DNA of 64,000 nucleotides from Janthinobacterium sp. PC23-8. GTDB taxonomy: Bacteria; Pseudomonadota; Gammaproteobacteria; Burkholderiales; Burkholderiaceae_D. Within the stretch, counting starts at the first letter, position 1, and the number at the start of each line of letters is the position of its first letter. Positions 34,346-43,433 of this stretch are shown piece after piece. The translations under genes and the position numbers were made by a program. The notes under the pieces are model-generated. The model had not been told where the DNA came from and made no database searches. It saw only the letters and a list, made by a program, of their open reading frames with translations. Location of the stretch: the NCBI RefSeq assembly GCF_002250505.1, contig NZ_NJGY01000001.1, positions 651,356-715,355 of the forward strand, written 5' to 3'.

Positions 34346-35443
34346 TTACTTTTTGCCGGCTGTTTCTTTCCATTGTTTTAAGAAGGCCATGCGCTTGGCC
34401 GGTCCCAAAAATTGCAGGATGATCGGGTGCACCGGCACCGGCTTGATGTTGGCCGCGCCGATTTCCTTGATCAAGTCGGCCGAGGTGGTCTCGCCGGTGA
34501 CGTCGGCACGGATCGCGTACAGCTTGGCGCCGTTCGAGATGACGGTCTGGCCACGGTGCGACAGGATGTAGTCGAGCCACAGCTTGGCGGCGTTGACGTT
34601 CTTCGCGTTCTTGTTAATGAACTGCACGCGCGACAGGATCAACGTGTAATCCTTCGGCAGCACCACGCCGATCGACGGATCGCTCTTGGCGCGCACCAGG
34701 GCGTAAGAGCCCAGCACGTTATAGCCGATCAGGTTTTCGCCCGACGAGATGCGTTCCATCATGGTGCCGGTCGACGACTGCACGCGCACTTTGGCCGCGC
34801 CAAACGCGTTTTGCAGCGCCAGGAACTGCGGATATTCCTTGGCGTCCTGCGCCATGAACATGAAGCCCACGCCCGACTTTTCGATATCGTAGGTGGTGAC
34901 CTTGTCCTTGAATTTCGGCGTGGCGATCAGTTTCACGAAGTCGTCGTGGTTCTTCGGCACTTCCTTCGGATCGAGCAATCGCTTGTTGTAGACGATGGCG
35001 GCCGGCTCGAACGTGGTGCCGTAGGCCTGGTCGTCCCACATGGCCCAGCCGGGGATCTTGGCCGCTTCGACCGACTTGTATTTCAGCGCGTAGCCGTCCG
35101 AGGCCAGGCGCATCTGCAGGTCCATCGCCGACGACCACATCACGTCGGCGGTGTTGCCGCCGGCGGCAACTTCGGAAATGAAGCGGTTGTACACTTCGGT
35201 CGAATTCATGTCGTTGTATTCGACCGAAATACCGGGATACAGGGCGCTGAAATCCTTGATCAGCGGCGCGGCGGCCTTGCTGTCGGTGGCGCCGTAGATC
35301 ACCACCTTGCCCTCTTTCTTGGCGGCGTCGACGATCTTCTGGTAGTCGGCCGGATAGCCTGCCGGCAGTTGTGCGAAAGCGGCGCCGTTGGCACCGGCGA
35401 AAGCGGCGGCGATGGCAATGGCGAGTATGGTTCTGGTTTTCAT
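34346..35443 (-). CDS. ABC transporter periplasmic solute-binding protein (family 1/ferric type)
   Basis: 365 aa with signal peptide MKTRTILAIAIAAAFAGANGAAFA. Mature part is a type-II periplasmic binding fold (EGKVVIYGATDSKAAAPLIKDF, ADVMWSSAMDLQMRLASDG, GENLIGYNVLGSYALVRA). It belongs to the FbpA/AfuA-like group, but members bind iron, phosphonates, sugar phosphates or carboxylates, and the conserved Tyr pair used for iron is not obvious here. GGAGAC ribosome site. Next to a Bug receptor and porin under TctDE, so an organic acid ligand is plausible. Confidence 0.9.
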   Translation of the reverse strand: MKTRTILAIAIAAAFAGANGAAFAQLPAGYPADYQKIVDAAKKEGKVVIYGATDSKAAAPLIKDFSALYPGISVEYNDMNSTEVYNRFISEVAAGGNTADVMWSSAMDLQMRLASDGYALKYKSVEAAKIPGWAMWDDQAYGTTFEPAAIVYNKRLLDPKEVPKNHDDFVKLIATPKFKDKVTTYDIEKSGVGFMFMAQDAKEYPQFLALQNAFGAAKVRVQSSTGTMMERISSGENLIGYNVLGSYALVRAKSDPSIGVVLPKDYTLILSRVQFINKNAKNVNAAKLWLDYILSHRGQTVISNGAKLYAIRADVTGETTSADLIKEIGAANIKPVPVHPIILQFLGPAKRMAFLKQWKETAGKK

Positions 35444-35485
35444 GGTGGTCTCCTTCTGTGATTGTTGTATGGTTTGCTATTGGCT

Positions 35486-36487
35486 TCAGCGCATCAGGCC
35501 CAGTTCGGCTGCCTGCCTGGAATAGCGCTCGACCGCCTGGTTCACGTACTGCGTCAATTTGTCGCCCGTCAGCGCGAACGGATACATGCCCGTCTGCATG
35601 CGCCACTGGGCAAACTGCGGCGTGGCCATGGCGCGGTCGAACGTGGCCACCCAGCGCCGGTAGTCCGCCTGCGGCACTTGCGGCCCCATCCACAAACCGC
35701 GAATGATGGGCCACACCACGTCGATGCCCTGCTCGCGCGCCGTCGGTATGCCGGCCAGCACACCGGGCAGGCGTTTTTCCGACAGCACCGCCAGCACGCG
35801 CTCCTGGTTCGCGCCGGCGCTCACGGTCGCTTCCGAGGTGTCGCCCGACATCACCTGCACGTAACCGGCCTGCATCGCCGTAAACACTTCGCCGCCGCCT
35901 TCGAGCGCGACGAAGCGCAGCACTTTCGGGTCGATGCCGGCCTGACGCGCCACCAGCGCCATCTTCAGCCAGTCCTGGCTGCCGATGGTGCCGGACACGC
36001 CGATCAGCACCTTGTCGGGGTGGCGCTTGAGCGCGGCGAGCAGTTCGCCCAGGTTTTTGTAAGGCGAATCGCGGCGCACGGCGATCATGCCGTAGTCGGC
36101 GCCCAGCGCCGCCACCCAGCGCACGTCGCCCGCCTTGGCGTTGCCGAACTTGCCTTGCGCCAGGTTCAACAGCGAACCGCCCGAAAACACCACCAGCGTG
36201 TCGGCTTCGGCGCGCCGGCGCTGCGACACCATCGAGCGCCACGCCACCGCGCCGATGCCGCCCGGCAGATAGCTGATGCGCACCGAGGACGCGAACGGCG
36301 CCGCCGCGCTGGCGGCCGGATCCGGCTGCAGCAGGCCTTTGCGCGCCAGCTTGCACGTCAGGTCCATGGCGCCGCCCGGCTTGGACGGCACCACGCAGTC
36401 GACATCGGGCGCTGCTTGCGCTGCCAATGCGGGCGGCATCAGCAGCGCAAGCAGCAACGACGGGACGACGGTGCGCAGTATGGTCAT
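35486..36487 (-). CDS. Bug/TctC-family periplasmic carboxylate receptor
   Basis: 333 aa with a signal peptide (MTILRTVVPSLLLALLMPPALAAQA). The Bug signatures are present: the first ligand loop as VVPSKPGGAMDLTCK, the IGVSGTIGSQDWLKMAL block, and the C-terminal PQVPQADYRRWVATFDRAM with DKLTQYVNQAVERY. Such receptors bind tricarboxylates or related acids for TctAB transporters, or serve as sensors. No tctA or tctB lies here; the gene is instead placed between a porin and a complete ABC importer and near TctDE. Its Cys pair (D-C-V ... L-T-C-K) probably forms a disulphide. Confidence 0.88.
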   Translation of the reverse strand: MTILRTVVPSLLLALLMPPALAAQAAPDVDCVVPSKPGGAMDLTCKLARKGLLQPDPAASAAAPFASSVRISYLPGGIGAVAWRSMVSQRRRAEADTLVVFSGGSLLNLAQGKFGNAKAGDVRWVAALGADYGMIAVRRDSPYKNLGELLAALKRHPDKVLIGVSGTIGSQDWLKMALVARQAGIDPKVLRFVALEGGGEVFTAMQAGYVQVMSGDTSEATVSAGANQERVLAVLSEKRLPGVLAGIPTAREQGIDVVWPIIRGLWMGPQVPQADYRRWVATFDRAMATPQFAQWRMQTGMYPFALTGDKLTQYVNQAVERYSRQAAELGLMR

Positions 36488-36490
36488 GCC

Positions 36491-37552
36491 TTAGAAGCGG
36501 TGCTGCACGCCGGCGATCAGGCCGCGCTGCGTGTCGCCGAAACCGGCGTCGTCGCGCGACAGGCTGACCAGCTGGCCGTGCTTGGCCTTGGCGTAGGCGC
36601 CCGCCAGATACAGGTCGGTGCGCTTGGACAGGGCGTAGCGCAGGCGCGCCACGTACATGATCGGGTCGGCGTCCAGGTTGGCGGCGACGTTTTTCACGTC
36701 CTGGTAGTACACCACGCCGGTCACGGTGATCACCGGGCTGACCTTGTAGCTGGCGCCGCCCCAGTACATGGTGCCGCGCACGTCGGGGCGGTTGGCGGCA
36801 GCCAGATCGAGCTTGTAGTCGCGCGCGGCGGCCTGCAGCTTCCACGGGCCCTCTTCATACATGGCCGCCAGATGCACCACGGTGTTCTTGTCGCGCGCGC
36901 CGCCGGCGATCGTGTTGCCGTTGATGCGCTCGTAGGTGGCCAGCACGCTGAGCGGACCCGTCTTGTAGTTGACGGCGGTCGACAGCTTGGCGCTGTCCGA
37001 AGTGCCGGTGCTCTGTTCGCCGAAACCGTAGGAGGCGCCGTAAGTAAAGCCGCCGGTCTTGCCCGAATACTTGACCAGGTTGTCGAACGCGGTGGTCATG
37101 CCGTATTTGCTGGGGCCGGTCGCATTGGCCGAGGTGGCCCAGGAATAGAACGGCGCATAGGCCATCGGATCATAGGGCAGCACGAAGTCATACACGGTGG
37201 TGAAGGAACGGCCCATCACCACGCGGCCGAAGGCGCCTTCCAGGCCAACGTTGGCCTGGCGCTTGAACAGCGCGCCGTCGGCCGCGCCGGTATCGACCAG
37301 AATGCCGCCTTCGAGGTTGAACACGGCTTTCAGGCCACCGCCGAGGTCTTCGCTGCCAAGGATGCCCCAGCGCGAGGTATTCATGCCGCCGGAGCTCACT
37401 TGCGTGGCCGAGCCTTTCGACGGGCCGGCGTTGCTGGTGTTGCTGATGCCGGCGTCGAGACGGCCGTACAGCGTGACGTTGGACTGGGCCTGGGCGGCGC
37501 CGGCGGTAACAAACAAGGCCAGGGCGGCCAGGGGCAATGCGGTTTTCTTCAC
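36491..37552 (-). CDS. Gram-negative trimeric porin (OmpC/Omp32-like)
   Basis: 353 aa, GTG start with a GGGAG site. Signal peptide (MKKTALPLAALALFVTAGAAQA) followed by the 16-strand betaproteobacterial porin: SNVTLYGRLDAGISNTSN, SRWGILGSEDLGGGLKAVFNLEGG, FKRQANVGLEGAFGRVVMGR, and the terminal strand GLIAGVQHRF ending in Phe for barrel assembly. First gene of the uptake operon and divergent from tctD, so it probably admits the same solute across the outer membrane. Confidence 0.93.
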   Translation of the reverse strand: MKKTALPLAALALFVTAGAAQAQSNVTLYGRLDAGISNTSNAGPSKGSATQVSSGGMNTSRWGILGSEDLGGGLKAVFNLEGGILVDTGAADGALFKRQANVGLEGAFGRVVMGRSFTTVYDFVLPYDPMAYAPFYSWATSANATGPSKYGMTTAFDNLVKYSGKTGGFTYGASYGFGEQSTGTSDSAKLSTAVNYKTGPLSVLATYERINGNTIAGGARDKNTVVHLAAMYEEGPWKLQAAARDYKLDLAAANRPDVRGTMYWGGASYKVSPVITVTGVVYYQDVKNVAANLDADPIMYVARLRYALSKRTDLYLAGAYAKAKHGQLVSLSRDDAGFGDTQRGLIAGVQHRF

Positions 37553-37739
37553 AGGGGTCTCCCAATAGTTATATTTTTTGGTGATATGTCTGATTCGTTT
37601 TCTGAATCAGGTTCACACTATAAGAGCTGCATCCTTTCAATTGGCTTTCAGGCCGACCGCTGTCGCCGGCCAGCCACAAGCGGCCCCAAACTGCGGCGCC
37701 TCGCTTACACTGCACGCATACCAACGAATGGCGGAGACC

Positions 37740-38453
37740 ATGCGCATACTATTAGTGGAAGACCATCTGGAGCTGTCGCACTGGCTGGCAAAAGCCTTGC
37801 GCGACGCACACCTGACGGTGGAGACAGCCCATAACGGCGCCGACGCCGACGCCCTGTTGCATACGCAGGACTATTCATTGGTGCTGCTCGACCTGTCGCT
37901 GCCGAAAATGGACGGCCTGGACGTGCTGCGCCGGCTGCGCGCGCGCGGCGGCACGCGCGCCAAAACACCGGTCATGATACTGACGGCGCGCGGTGGCATC
38001 GATGAAAAAGTGCAGGGCCTGAACCTGGGCGCCGACGACTACCTGGCCAAGCCGTTCGAACTGGCCGAACTCGAAGCGCGCGTGAAAGCGCTGCTGCGCC
38101 GCAGCCAGGGCAACGAGGCGCTGGTGCATCACTGCGGCGCGCTCAGTTTCGACACCATCACGCGCATGTTCAGCTACGGCGGCGCGGCACTGGCCCTGAC
38201 GCCGCGCGAACACGCGGTGCTTGAAGCGCTGATCACGCGCCTGGGGCGGGCCGTGTCGAAGGAAAAGCTGTTCGATGAAGTATTCGCGCTGGCCGACGAC
38301 GTCAACCTGGACGCCATCGAACTGCTGATCCACCGCGTGCGCAAAAAACTCGAACAGGGCGGCATCGCCGAGCCCGCCGCCATCACCACCTTGCGCGGCA
38401 TCGGCTACCTGTTGCAACCGCGCAACGCCATGCCGGCCGCCGCCGCCAAGTGA
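37740..38453 (+). CDS. tctD: OmpR-family response regulator, TctD-like
   Basis: 237 aa from the ATG at 37740 (GGAG site 5 nt upstream). Receiver domain with acidic pocket (VEDH), phospho-acceptor Asp51 in LLDLSLPKMDGL and Lys in LAKPFE; then an OmpR-type winged helix (about 130-225, LTPREHAVLEALITRLG and IHRVRKKLEQGG). Its stop overlaps the kinase start by 4 nt. TctD proteins activate tricarboxylate-uptake operons; the divergent porin-Bug-ABC operon is the obvious target here. Confidence 0.88.
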   Translation: MRILLVEDHLELSHWLAKALRDAHLTVETAHNGADADALLHTQDYSLVLLDLSLPKMDGLDVLRRLRARGGTRAKTPVMILTARGGIDEKVQGLNLGADDYLAKPFELAELEARVKALLRRSQGNEALVHHCGALSFDTITRMFSYGGAALALTPREHAVLEALITRLGRAVSKEKLFDEVFALADDVNLDAIELLIHRVRKKLEQGGIAEPAAITTLRGIGYLLQPRNAMPAAAAK

Positions 38454-39958
38454 ACCCACGCCTCAACCAACGCCGCCTCAGCTGGCTCGAACGGCTGCGG
38501 CGCCACCTGCAGGCGCGGCGCCTGGGCAGCCTGCGCAACCAGTTGCTGCGCTGGCTCTTGATCCCGCTGGTGATGCTGGTGCTGCTCGACGCCGTTTTTG
38601 TGTACCGCAATGCGCTCGACGCGGCCGACATGGCCTATGACCGTTCCTTGCTGGCGTCGACGCGCGCGCTGGCCGAGCGCGTCTCGATCGAAGGCGGCAA
38701 GGTGGTGGCCGACGTGCCCTATGTGGCGCTCGACAGCTTCGAGACCGACACCCTGGGCCGCATCTACTACAAGGTGACCGGCATCCACGGCGAACTGGTG
38801 TCGGGCTATGGCGACTTGCCGGCGGTGCCGGCCAACGTGCCGCGCTCGCAGAATTACCCGGCGCTGGTGCGCTTCTATCACGCCGACTACCACGGCAAAC
38901 CGATCCGCATCGCCGCCCTGCTGCAGCCCGTGTATGACGATTCCATGCGCGGCATCGCCCTGATCCAGGTCGGCGAAACGCTCGACGCGCGGCGCGGCCT
39001 GTCGAATCAGATCCTGTTTGACACCTTGACATGGCAGGCAGCGATGGTGCTGGTGATGGCGGCGCTGGTGTGGTTTGCCGTGCGCCTGGTGCTGCGCCCG
39101 CTGATGCGGCTGAAGACCGAAGTCGAAACGCGCACCCTGTCCGATTTGTCCGACGTCGATCCGGCGCTGGTGCACCGTGAAATGCGCCCGCTGGTATCGG
39201 CCATGAACGGCTCGATGGCCAGGCTGCAGCAACTGATCGCCAGCCAGCGCCGCTTTATCGCCGACGCCTCGCACCAGCTGCGCACGCCGCTGACGGTGCT
39301 GAAAACCCAGGCCGAACTGGCGCTGCGCGCCTGCGACCGCCTGCCCGACAATGCGCAGGCGGTGGCGGCCCTGCGCGACATTGTCGCCAGCATGGCCACC
39401 ACCACCGATTCGACCGTGCTGCTGGCCAATCGCCTGCTGACCCTGGCGCGCGTCGAGCATGGCGGCGAACACCTGCGGATGAACACCGTGTCGCTGCGCG
39501 AACTGGCGCAGCAGGTCGGACTGGAGATGGCGATGGCGGCTGTCAACAGCGAGATCGACCTGTCGCTCGACGCCGACACGGACGCGACGGTGCAGGGCCA
39601 GGCGCTGCTGCTGCACGAGCTGCTGGTCAACCTGGTCGACAACGCGCTGCGCTACACGCCGCCCGGCGGCAGCGTGGCGCTGCGCGTGCATCCGCCCCGG
39701 GGGCCAGGCGACGGCGCAGTGCTGGAAGTGCGGGACAGCGGCGCCGGCATCCCCGAGGCCGAACGCGAGCGCGTCTTCACGCCCTTCTACCGCGTGTCGT
39801 CGGCGCTGGAACGCAATCCGGGCGGCGCCGGCCTGGGCCTGTCCATCGTGCGCGATATCGCCGCCCTGCATGGCGCGCGCCTGGAACTGGCAACGGCCGA
39901 CAATGGCCAGGGCTTGCTGGTGCGCGTGCATTTCAGCGCGCCCGGCGACGACGCCTGA
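38450..39958 (+). CDS. tctE: Sensor histidine kinase, TctE-like
   Basis: 502 aa, GTG start overlapping the tctD stop (GTGA). Two membrane helices (about 33-53 and 195-217) enclose a 140-residue periplasmic 2CSK_N-type sensor domain (LDSFETDTLGRIYYKVTG, PALVRFYHADYHGKPIRIAAL). Then a linker, HisKA with ADASHQLRTP (His275) and an HATPase_c domain (NLVDNALRYTPPGG, DSGAGIP, GLGLSIV). It would sense an external carboxylate and phosphorylate TctD. Confidence 0.88.
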   Translation: MNPRLNQRRLSWLERLRRHLQARRLGSLRNQLLRWLLIPLVMLVLLDAVFVYRNALDAADMAYDRSLLASTRALAERVSIEGGKVVADVPYVALDSFETDTLGRIYYKVTGIHGELVSGYGDLPAVPANVPRSQNYPALVRFYHADYHGKPIRIAALLQPVYDDSMRGIALIQVGETLDARRGLSNQILFDTLTWQAAMVLVMAALVWFAVRLVLRPLMRLKTEVETRTLSDLSDVDPALVHREMRPLVSAMNGSMARLQQLIASQRRFIADASHQLRTPLTVLKTQAELALRACDRLPDNAQAVAALRDIVASMATTTDSTVLLANRLLTLARVEHGGEHLRMNTVSLRELAQQVGLEMAMAAVNSEIDLSLDADTDATVQGQALLLHELLVNLVDNALRYTPPGGSVALRVHPPRGPGDGAVLEVRDSGAGIPEAERERVFTPFYRVSSALERNPGGAGLGLSIVRDIAALHGARLELATADNGQGLLVRVHFSAPGDDA

Positions 39959-40022
39959 AACTGGTGCGCGGGCGCGGCCGATGTTACCATCGCGCCCTGC
40001 CTATCCACCAAGGACTCCCGCC

Positions 40023-40379
40023 ATGATGACCAGAGAAGAAGTGACCGAACTGTTTGACAATATCGCCGAAAACGCGCCCTGGGACCTGACAGCGCCGCTG
40101 CTGTGGGGTTATTACTTCACCAACCCGACGCCGGAAGCGCTGGAACAGGCGGCCGGCCTGCTGGCGATCGACGGCTATCGCCCGGTCGAGCTGTACCAGC
40201 CCGAACTGGAAGACGCGGCCGCGCCGCCGGTGTGGGTGCTGCATGTGGAAAAAGCGGAAGTGCACAACGTCGACAGCCTGTACGCGCGCAATGGCGAACT
40301 GCAGCAGTTCGCGCTGGAGCAGAAGCTGGCCAGCTATGACGGCATGGATGTCGGGCCGGTGGGCGCACCAACGCTGTAA
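40023..40379 (+). CDS. RraB-like protein (regulator of RNase E activity B family)
   Basis: 118 aa from the ATG at 40023. The compact alpha/beta RraB fold is recognisable: a helical start (MMTREEVTELFDNIAENAPW), YYFTNPTPEALEQAAGLLAIDGYRPVEL, VWVLHVEKAEVHNVDSLYARNGELQQFALE and the acidic end YDGMDVG. In E. coli RraB binds and inhibits RNase E. Proteins of this fold are common in betaproteobacteria but their RNase partner has not been shown. Stands alone, convergent with hom. Confidence 0.75.
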   Translation: MMTREEVTELFDNIAENAPWDLTAPLLWGYYFTNPTPEALEQAAGLLAIDGYRPVELYQPELEDAAAPPVWVLHVEKAEVHNVDSLYARNGELQQFALEQKLASYDGMDVGPVGAPTL

Positions 40380-40387
40380 TCCGGTTC

Positions 40388-40413
40388 AAAAAACGGCGCC
40401 CGCAGGCGCCGTT
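40388..40413 (-). terminator. Rho-independent terminator of hom
   Basis: Perfect 9-bp stem AACGGCGCC/GGCGCCGTT (40392-40413) with a 4-nt loop, followed on the minus strand by six T. It lies 20 bp after the homoserine dehydrogenase stop. On the plus strand no T-run follows, so it serves mainly hom. Confidence 0.85.
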
Positions 40414-40432
40414 CTGATTGCCGGTCCAACGA

Positions 40433-41755
40433 TCAGCTGAGGTTTTCCAGGCGGATCTTGATCACCGTGCCGACCACGCTGTCCAATGCCTCCATCTGTT
40501 CGATGGCGGCCGTGACGTTTTTCTCCTGCGTCTGGTGGGTCAGCATGATGATGTCGGTATGCGTCTCGCCTTCGGCCGGTTCCTTTTGCAGCATGGCGTC
40601 GATCGAAATGCCGCGCTCGGCCAGGATGCGCGTCAGGTCGGCCAGCACGCCCGGCTGGTCTGCCACGTGCATGCGCAGGTAATAGCTGGTGGTGATTTCC
40701 GACATCGGCAAAATCGCGATATCGGTCATCGCATTAGGCTGGAAGGCCAGGTGCGGCACGCGGTGTTCCGGGTCGGCCGTGGCCAGGCGGGTGATGTCGA
40801 CCAGGTCGGCGATCACCGACGAGGCGGTCGGCTCGGCGCCGGCGCCGCGGCCCGAATACAGGCTGGCGCCGACCGCGTCGCCATGCACCAGCACCGCGTT
40901 CATCGCACCTTCGACGTTGGCGATCAGGCGCTTGGCCGGGATCAGGGTCGGGTGCACGCGCAGCTCGATGCCTTCGACGCCGTTGACGGTGGCGCGCTTG
41001 GTGATGCCGAGCAGCTTGATGCGGTAGCCCAGTTGCTCGGCATAGCGGATATCGACGGCGTTGAGATTGCTGATGCCCTCCACGTAGGCCTTGTCGAACT
41101 GCACCGGGATGCCGAAGGCGATCGCCGACATGATGGTGGCCTTGTGGGCCGCGTCCACGCCTTCGATATCGAAGGTCGGGTCGGCTTCCGCATAGCCCAG
41201 CTCCTGCGCCTGTTTCAGCACGGTGGCAAAATCGAGGCCCTTGTCGCGCATTTCCGACAGGATGAAATTGGTGGTGCCGTTAATGATGCCGGCGATCCAT
41301 TCGATGCGGTTGGCCGTCAGGCCTTCGCGCAGCGCCTTGATGATCGGAATGCCGCCGGCCACGGCCGCTTCGAACGCCACCATCACGCCTTTTTCCTGGG
41401 CTGCGGCAAAGATCTCGTTGCCATGCACGGCCAACAGCGCCTTATTGGCGGTGACCACGTGCTTGCCGTTGGCAATCGCCTGCAGCACCAGGGTTTTCGA
41501 CAGGTCGTAGCCGCCGATCAGTTCGACGACGATATCGATCTCGGGATCGTTGACGACGAGGGCCGGATCATTGACGACCTTGCAGGCGCCTTTGACCAGC
41601 GCTTCGGCGCGCGCCACGTCGCGCACGGCGACGGCCACGATCTCAATACCGCGTCCGGCGCGGCGCTTGATTTCTTGCTGGTTGCGCTGCAAAACGCTGA
41701 ACGTGCCGTAGCCTACATTGCCCAGGCCCAACAGGCCAATCTTGATGGATTTCAT
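40433..41755 (-). CDS. hom: Homoserine dehydrogenase
   Basis: 440 aa, the usual monofunctional size. N-terminal NAD(P)-binding GLLGLGNVGYG (8-18), central catalytic region with GGIPIIKALREGLTANRIEWIAGIINGTTNFIL and EADPTFDIEGVDAAHKA, and a C-terminal ACT domain (YYLRMHVADQPGVLADLTRIL) for threonine feedback. Reduces aspartate-semialdehyde to homoserine in threonine/methionine synthesis. It follows the AlaA-type aminotransferase gene by 72 bp. A strong terminator follows directly, so threonine synthase is not in the same transcript here. Confidence 0.96.
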   Translation of the reverse strand: MKSIKIGLLGLGNVGYGTFSVLQRNQQEIKRRAGRGIEIVAVAVRDVARAEALVKGACKVVNDPALVVNDPEIDIVVELIGGYDLSKTLVLQAIANGKHVVTANKALLAVHGNEIFAAAQEKGVMVAFEAAVAGGIPIIKALREGLTANRIEWIAGIINGTTNFILSEMRDKGLDFATVLKQAQELGYAEADPTFDIEGVDAAHKATIMSAIAFGIPVQFDKAYVEGISNLNAVDIRYAEQLGYRIKLLGITKRATVNGVEGIELRVHPTLIPAKRLIANVEGAMNAVLVHGDAVGASLYSGRGAGAEPTASSVIADLVDITRLATADPEHRVPHLAFQPNAMTDIAILPMSEITTSYYLRMHVADQPGVLADLTRILAERGISIDAMLQKEPAEGETHTDIIMLTHQTQEKNVTAAIEQMEALDSVVGTVIKIRLENLS

Positions 41756-41827
41756 AATGGTCTTGTGCTCATGAGTGGCGCGCGCACACTGCCCGCGCCA
41801 GGTTGATCGATGCTGCTGTCGTCCGGG

Positions 41828-43057
41828 TCAAGCCCGGCTGTGACGCTTGCGGTAACCTTCGAGGAAGCGCGCAATGCGCCCCATGGCCTCGGTCAGGTCA
41901 TCCGAGTTCGGCAGAAAGACGATGCGGAAATGGTCCGGCGCGATCCAGTTGAAGCCGGTGCCCTGCACGATCAGTACCTTGGCTTCGGCCAGCAGTTCAT
42001 AGGCAAACTGCTGGTCGTCGGCGATCGGGTAGACGGCCGGATCGAGTTTCGGGAACATGTACAGCGCAGCCTTCGGCTTGACGCAGCTCACGCCAGGGAT
42101 TTCGGTCAGCAGCTTGTGCGCCAGGTCGCGCTGTTTCAACAGGCGCCCGCCCGGCCCGACCAGGTCCTGTATGCTCTGGTAGCCGCCCAGCGCCGTCTGG
42201 ATCGCAAACTGCCCCGGCGCATTGGCGCACAGGCGCATCGAGGCCAGCATGTTGAGACCCTCGATATAATCCTTGGCGTGGCGCTTTTCGCCCGACACCA
42301 CCATCCAGCCGGAACGGTAGCCGCAGGAGCGGTAATTCTTCGACAGCCCGTTCATGGTAATGAACAGCACGTCGTCGGCCAGCGAGGCGATCGACACGTG
42401 CTCGGCTTCGTCGTACAGCACCTTGTCGTAGATCTCGTCGGCGAAGACGATCAATTGATGCTGGCGCGCCAGTTCGACGATCTGCAACAGCACCTCGACC
42501 GGGTACAGCGCGCCGGTCGGATTGTTCGGATTGATGACGACGATGGCTTTCGTCTGCGGCGTGATTTTCCGGCGCATGTCCTCGATGTCGGGATACCATT
42601 CGTTCTGCTCGTCGCACACATAATGTACCGGCTTGCCGCCCGACAGGCTGACGGCGGCGGTCCACAGCGGGTAGTCGGGCGCCGGCACCAGCACCTCGTC
42701 GCCGCTGTTGAGCAGGGCGTTCATCGACATGACGATCAGTTCGGACGCGCCATTGCCCAGGTAAATGTCGTCGATGGTGACGCCGGCGATATTCTTGCCC
42801 TGCGTATAGTGCATGACGGCCTTGCGCGGCGCGAACATGCCTTTTGAATCGGTATAGCCGGCGGCATTTTGCAGGTTGAGCATCATGTCGCGCACGATCT
42901 CGTCCGGCGGATCGAAACCGAACACGGCAAGGTTACCGATGTTGAGCTTGGTGATCTTGTGGCCTTCTTCTTCCATTTGCCTGGATTTTTCCAGGACCGG
43001 GCCGCGGATGTCATAGCAGACGTCCGCCAATTTATTCGATTTCTGAATCGGTCGCAA
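41828..43057 (-). CDS. alaA: Alanine transaminase, AlaA-like PLP aminotransferase
   Basis: 409 aa from a TTG at 43057, chosen because it gives the family N-terminus (RPIQKSNKLADVCYDIRGPV) and has AGGGA 6 nt upstream; the frame upstream has no homology. Class I/II aminotransferase fold with NPNNPTGALYP, FADEIYDKVLYD, the PLP lysine in GLSKNYRSCGYRSGW and the Arg in FRIVFLP. Converts pyruvate plus glutamate to alanine plus 2-oxoglutarate. Upstream of hom, an order frequent in betaproteobacteria. Confidence 0.88.
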   Translation of the reverse strand: MRPIQKSNKLADVCYDIRGPVLEKSRQMEEEGHKITKLNIGNLAVFGFDPPDEIVRDMMLNLQNAAGYTDSKGMFAPRKAVMHYTQGKNIAGVTIDDIYLGNGASELIVMSMNALLNSGDEVLVPAPDYPLWTAAVSLSGGKPVHYVCDEQNEWYPDIEDMRRKITPQTKAIVVINPNNPTGALYPVEVLLQIVELARQHQLIVFADEIYDKVLYDEAEHVSIASLADDVLFITMNGLSKNYRSCGYRSGWMVVSGEKRHAKDYIEGLNMLASMRLCANAPGQFAIQTALGGYQSIQDLVGPGGRLLKQRDLAHKLLTEIPGVSCVKPKAALYMFPKLDPAVYPIADDQQFAYELLAEAKVLIVQGTGFNWIAPDHFRIVFLPNSDDLTEAMGRIARFLEGYRKRHSRA

Positions 43058-43433
43058 AATAAATCCCTGTCGTGATGCGGCGCCGAGCCATCGCGCGCCT
43101 GAACTGTTGCCTATGCACTGCAAGGCGAAAACAAGCATTCTCGCCGAAAGCAGGCCATTTTATCAAATTAAACATGGTCAACCCCAGCATTTCGCACCCA
43201 TCCTGCCACGCCTGCCTGCATATCGGGCAGCCAGGCCTTGCCCCCCTTCTTCATGTTCCCTTAATCTTCGCTGGTTAACATGCGCCTGCATGTCAAGGTT
43301 TAGATTGCAGTTTGGAAAGATTGCGATTTTTCAGTCGCTCTTTCCCTTCGTTTATGGCATCCTGACGGCCATGGCCGCATGTTTTTTTTGCAAGCACGCA
43401 CACTGATCCACCGAACTGATTACCCGAACCACC
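43058..43433. other. Divergent intergenic region alaA / Mth938-arnT
   Basis: 376 bp with no credible gene on either strand. It contains the PmrA-like direct repeat at 43249-43265 and AT-richer segments near 43150-43185 and 43280-43340 that could hold promoters in both directions; no convincing -35/-10 pair was identified. Confidence 0.5.
43249..43265 (+). promoter_or_regulatory. PmrA(BasR)-like box
   Basis: CTTCAT-GTTCC-CTTAAT fits the known PmrA half-site repeat YTTAAK-N5-YTTAAK with one mismatch in the first half. It lies 169 bp ahead of the Mth938-arnT operon, and arn genes are PmrA targets in enterobacteria. One site found by eye; no pmrAB genes are in the window. Confidence 0.35.
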
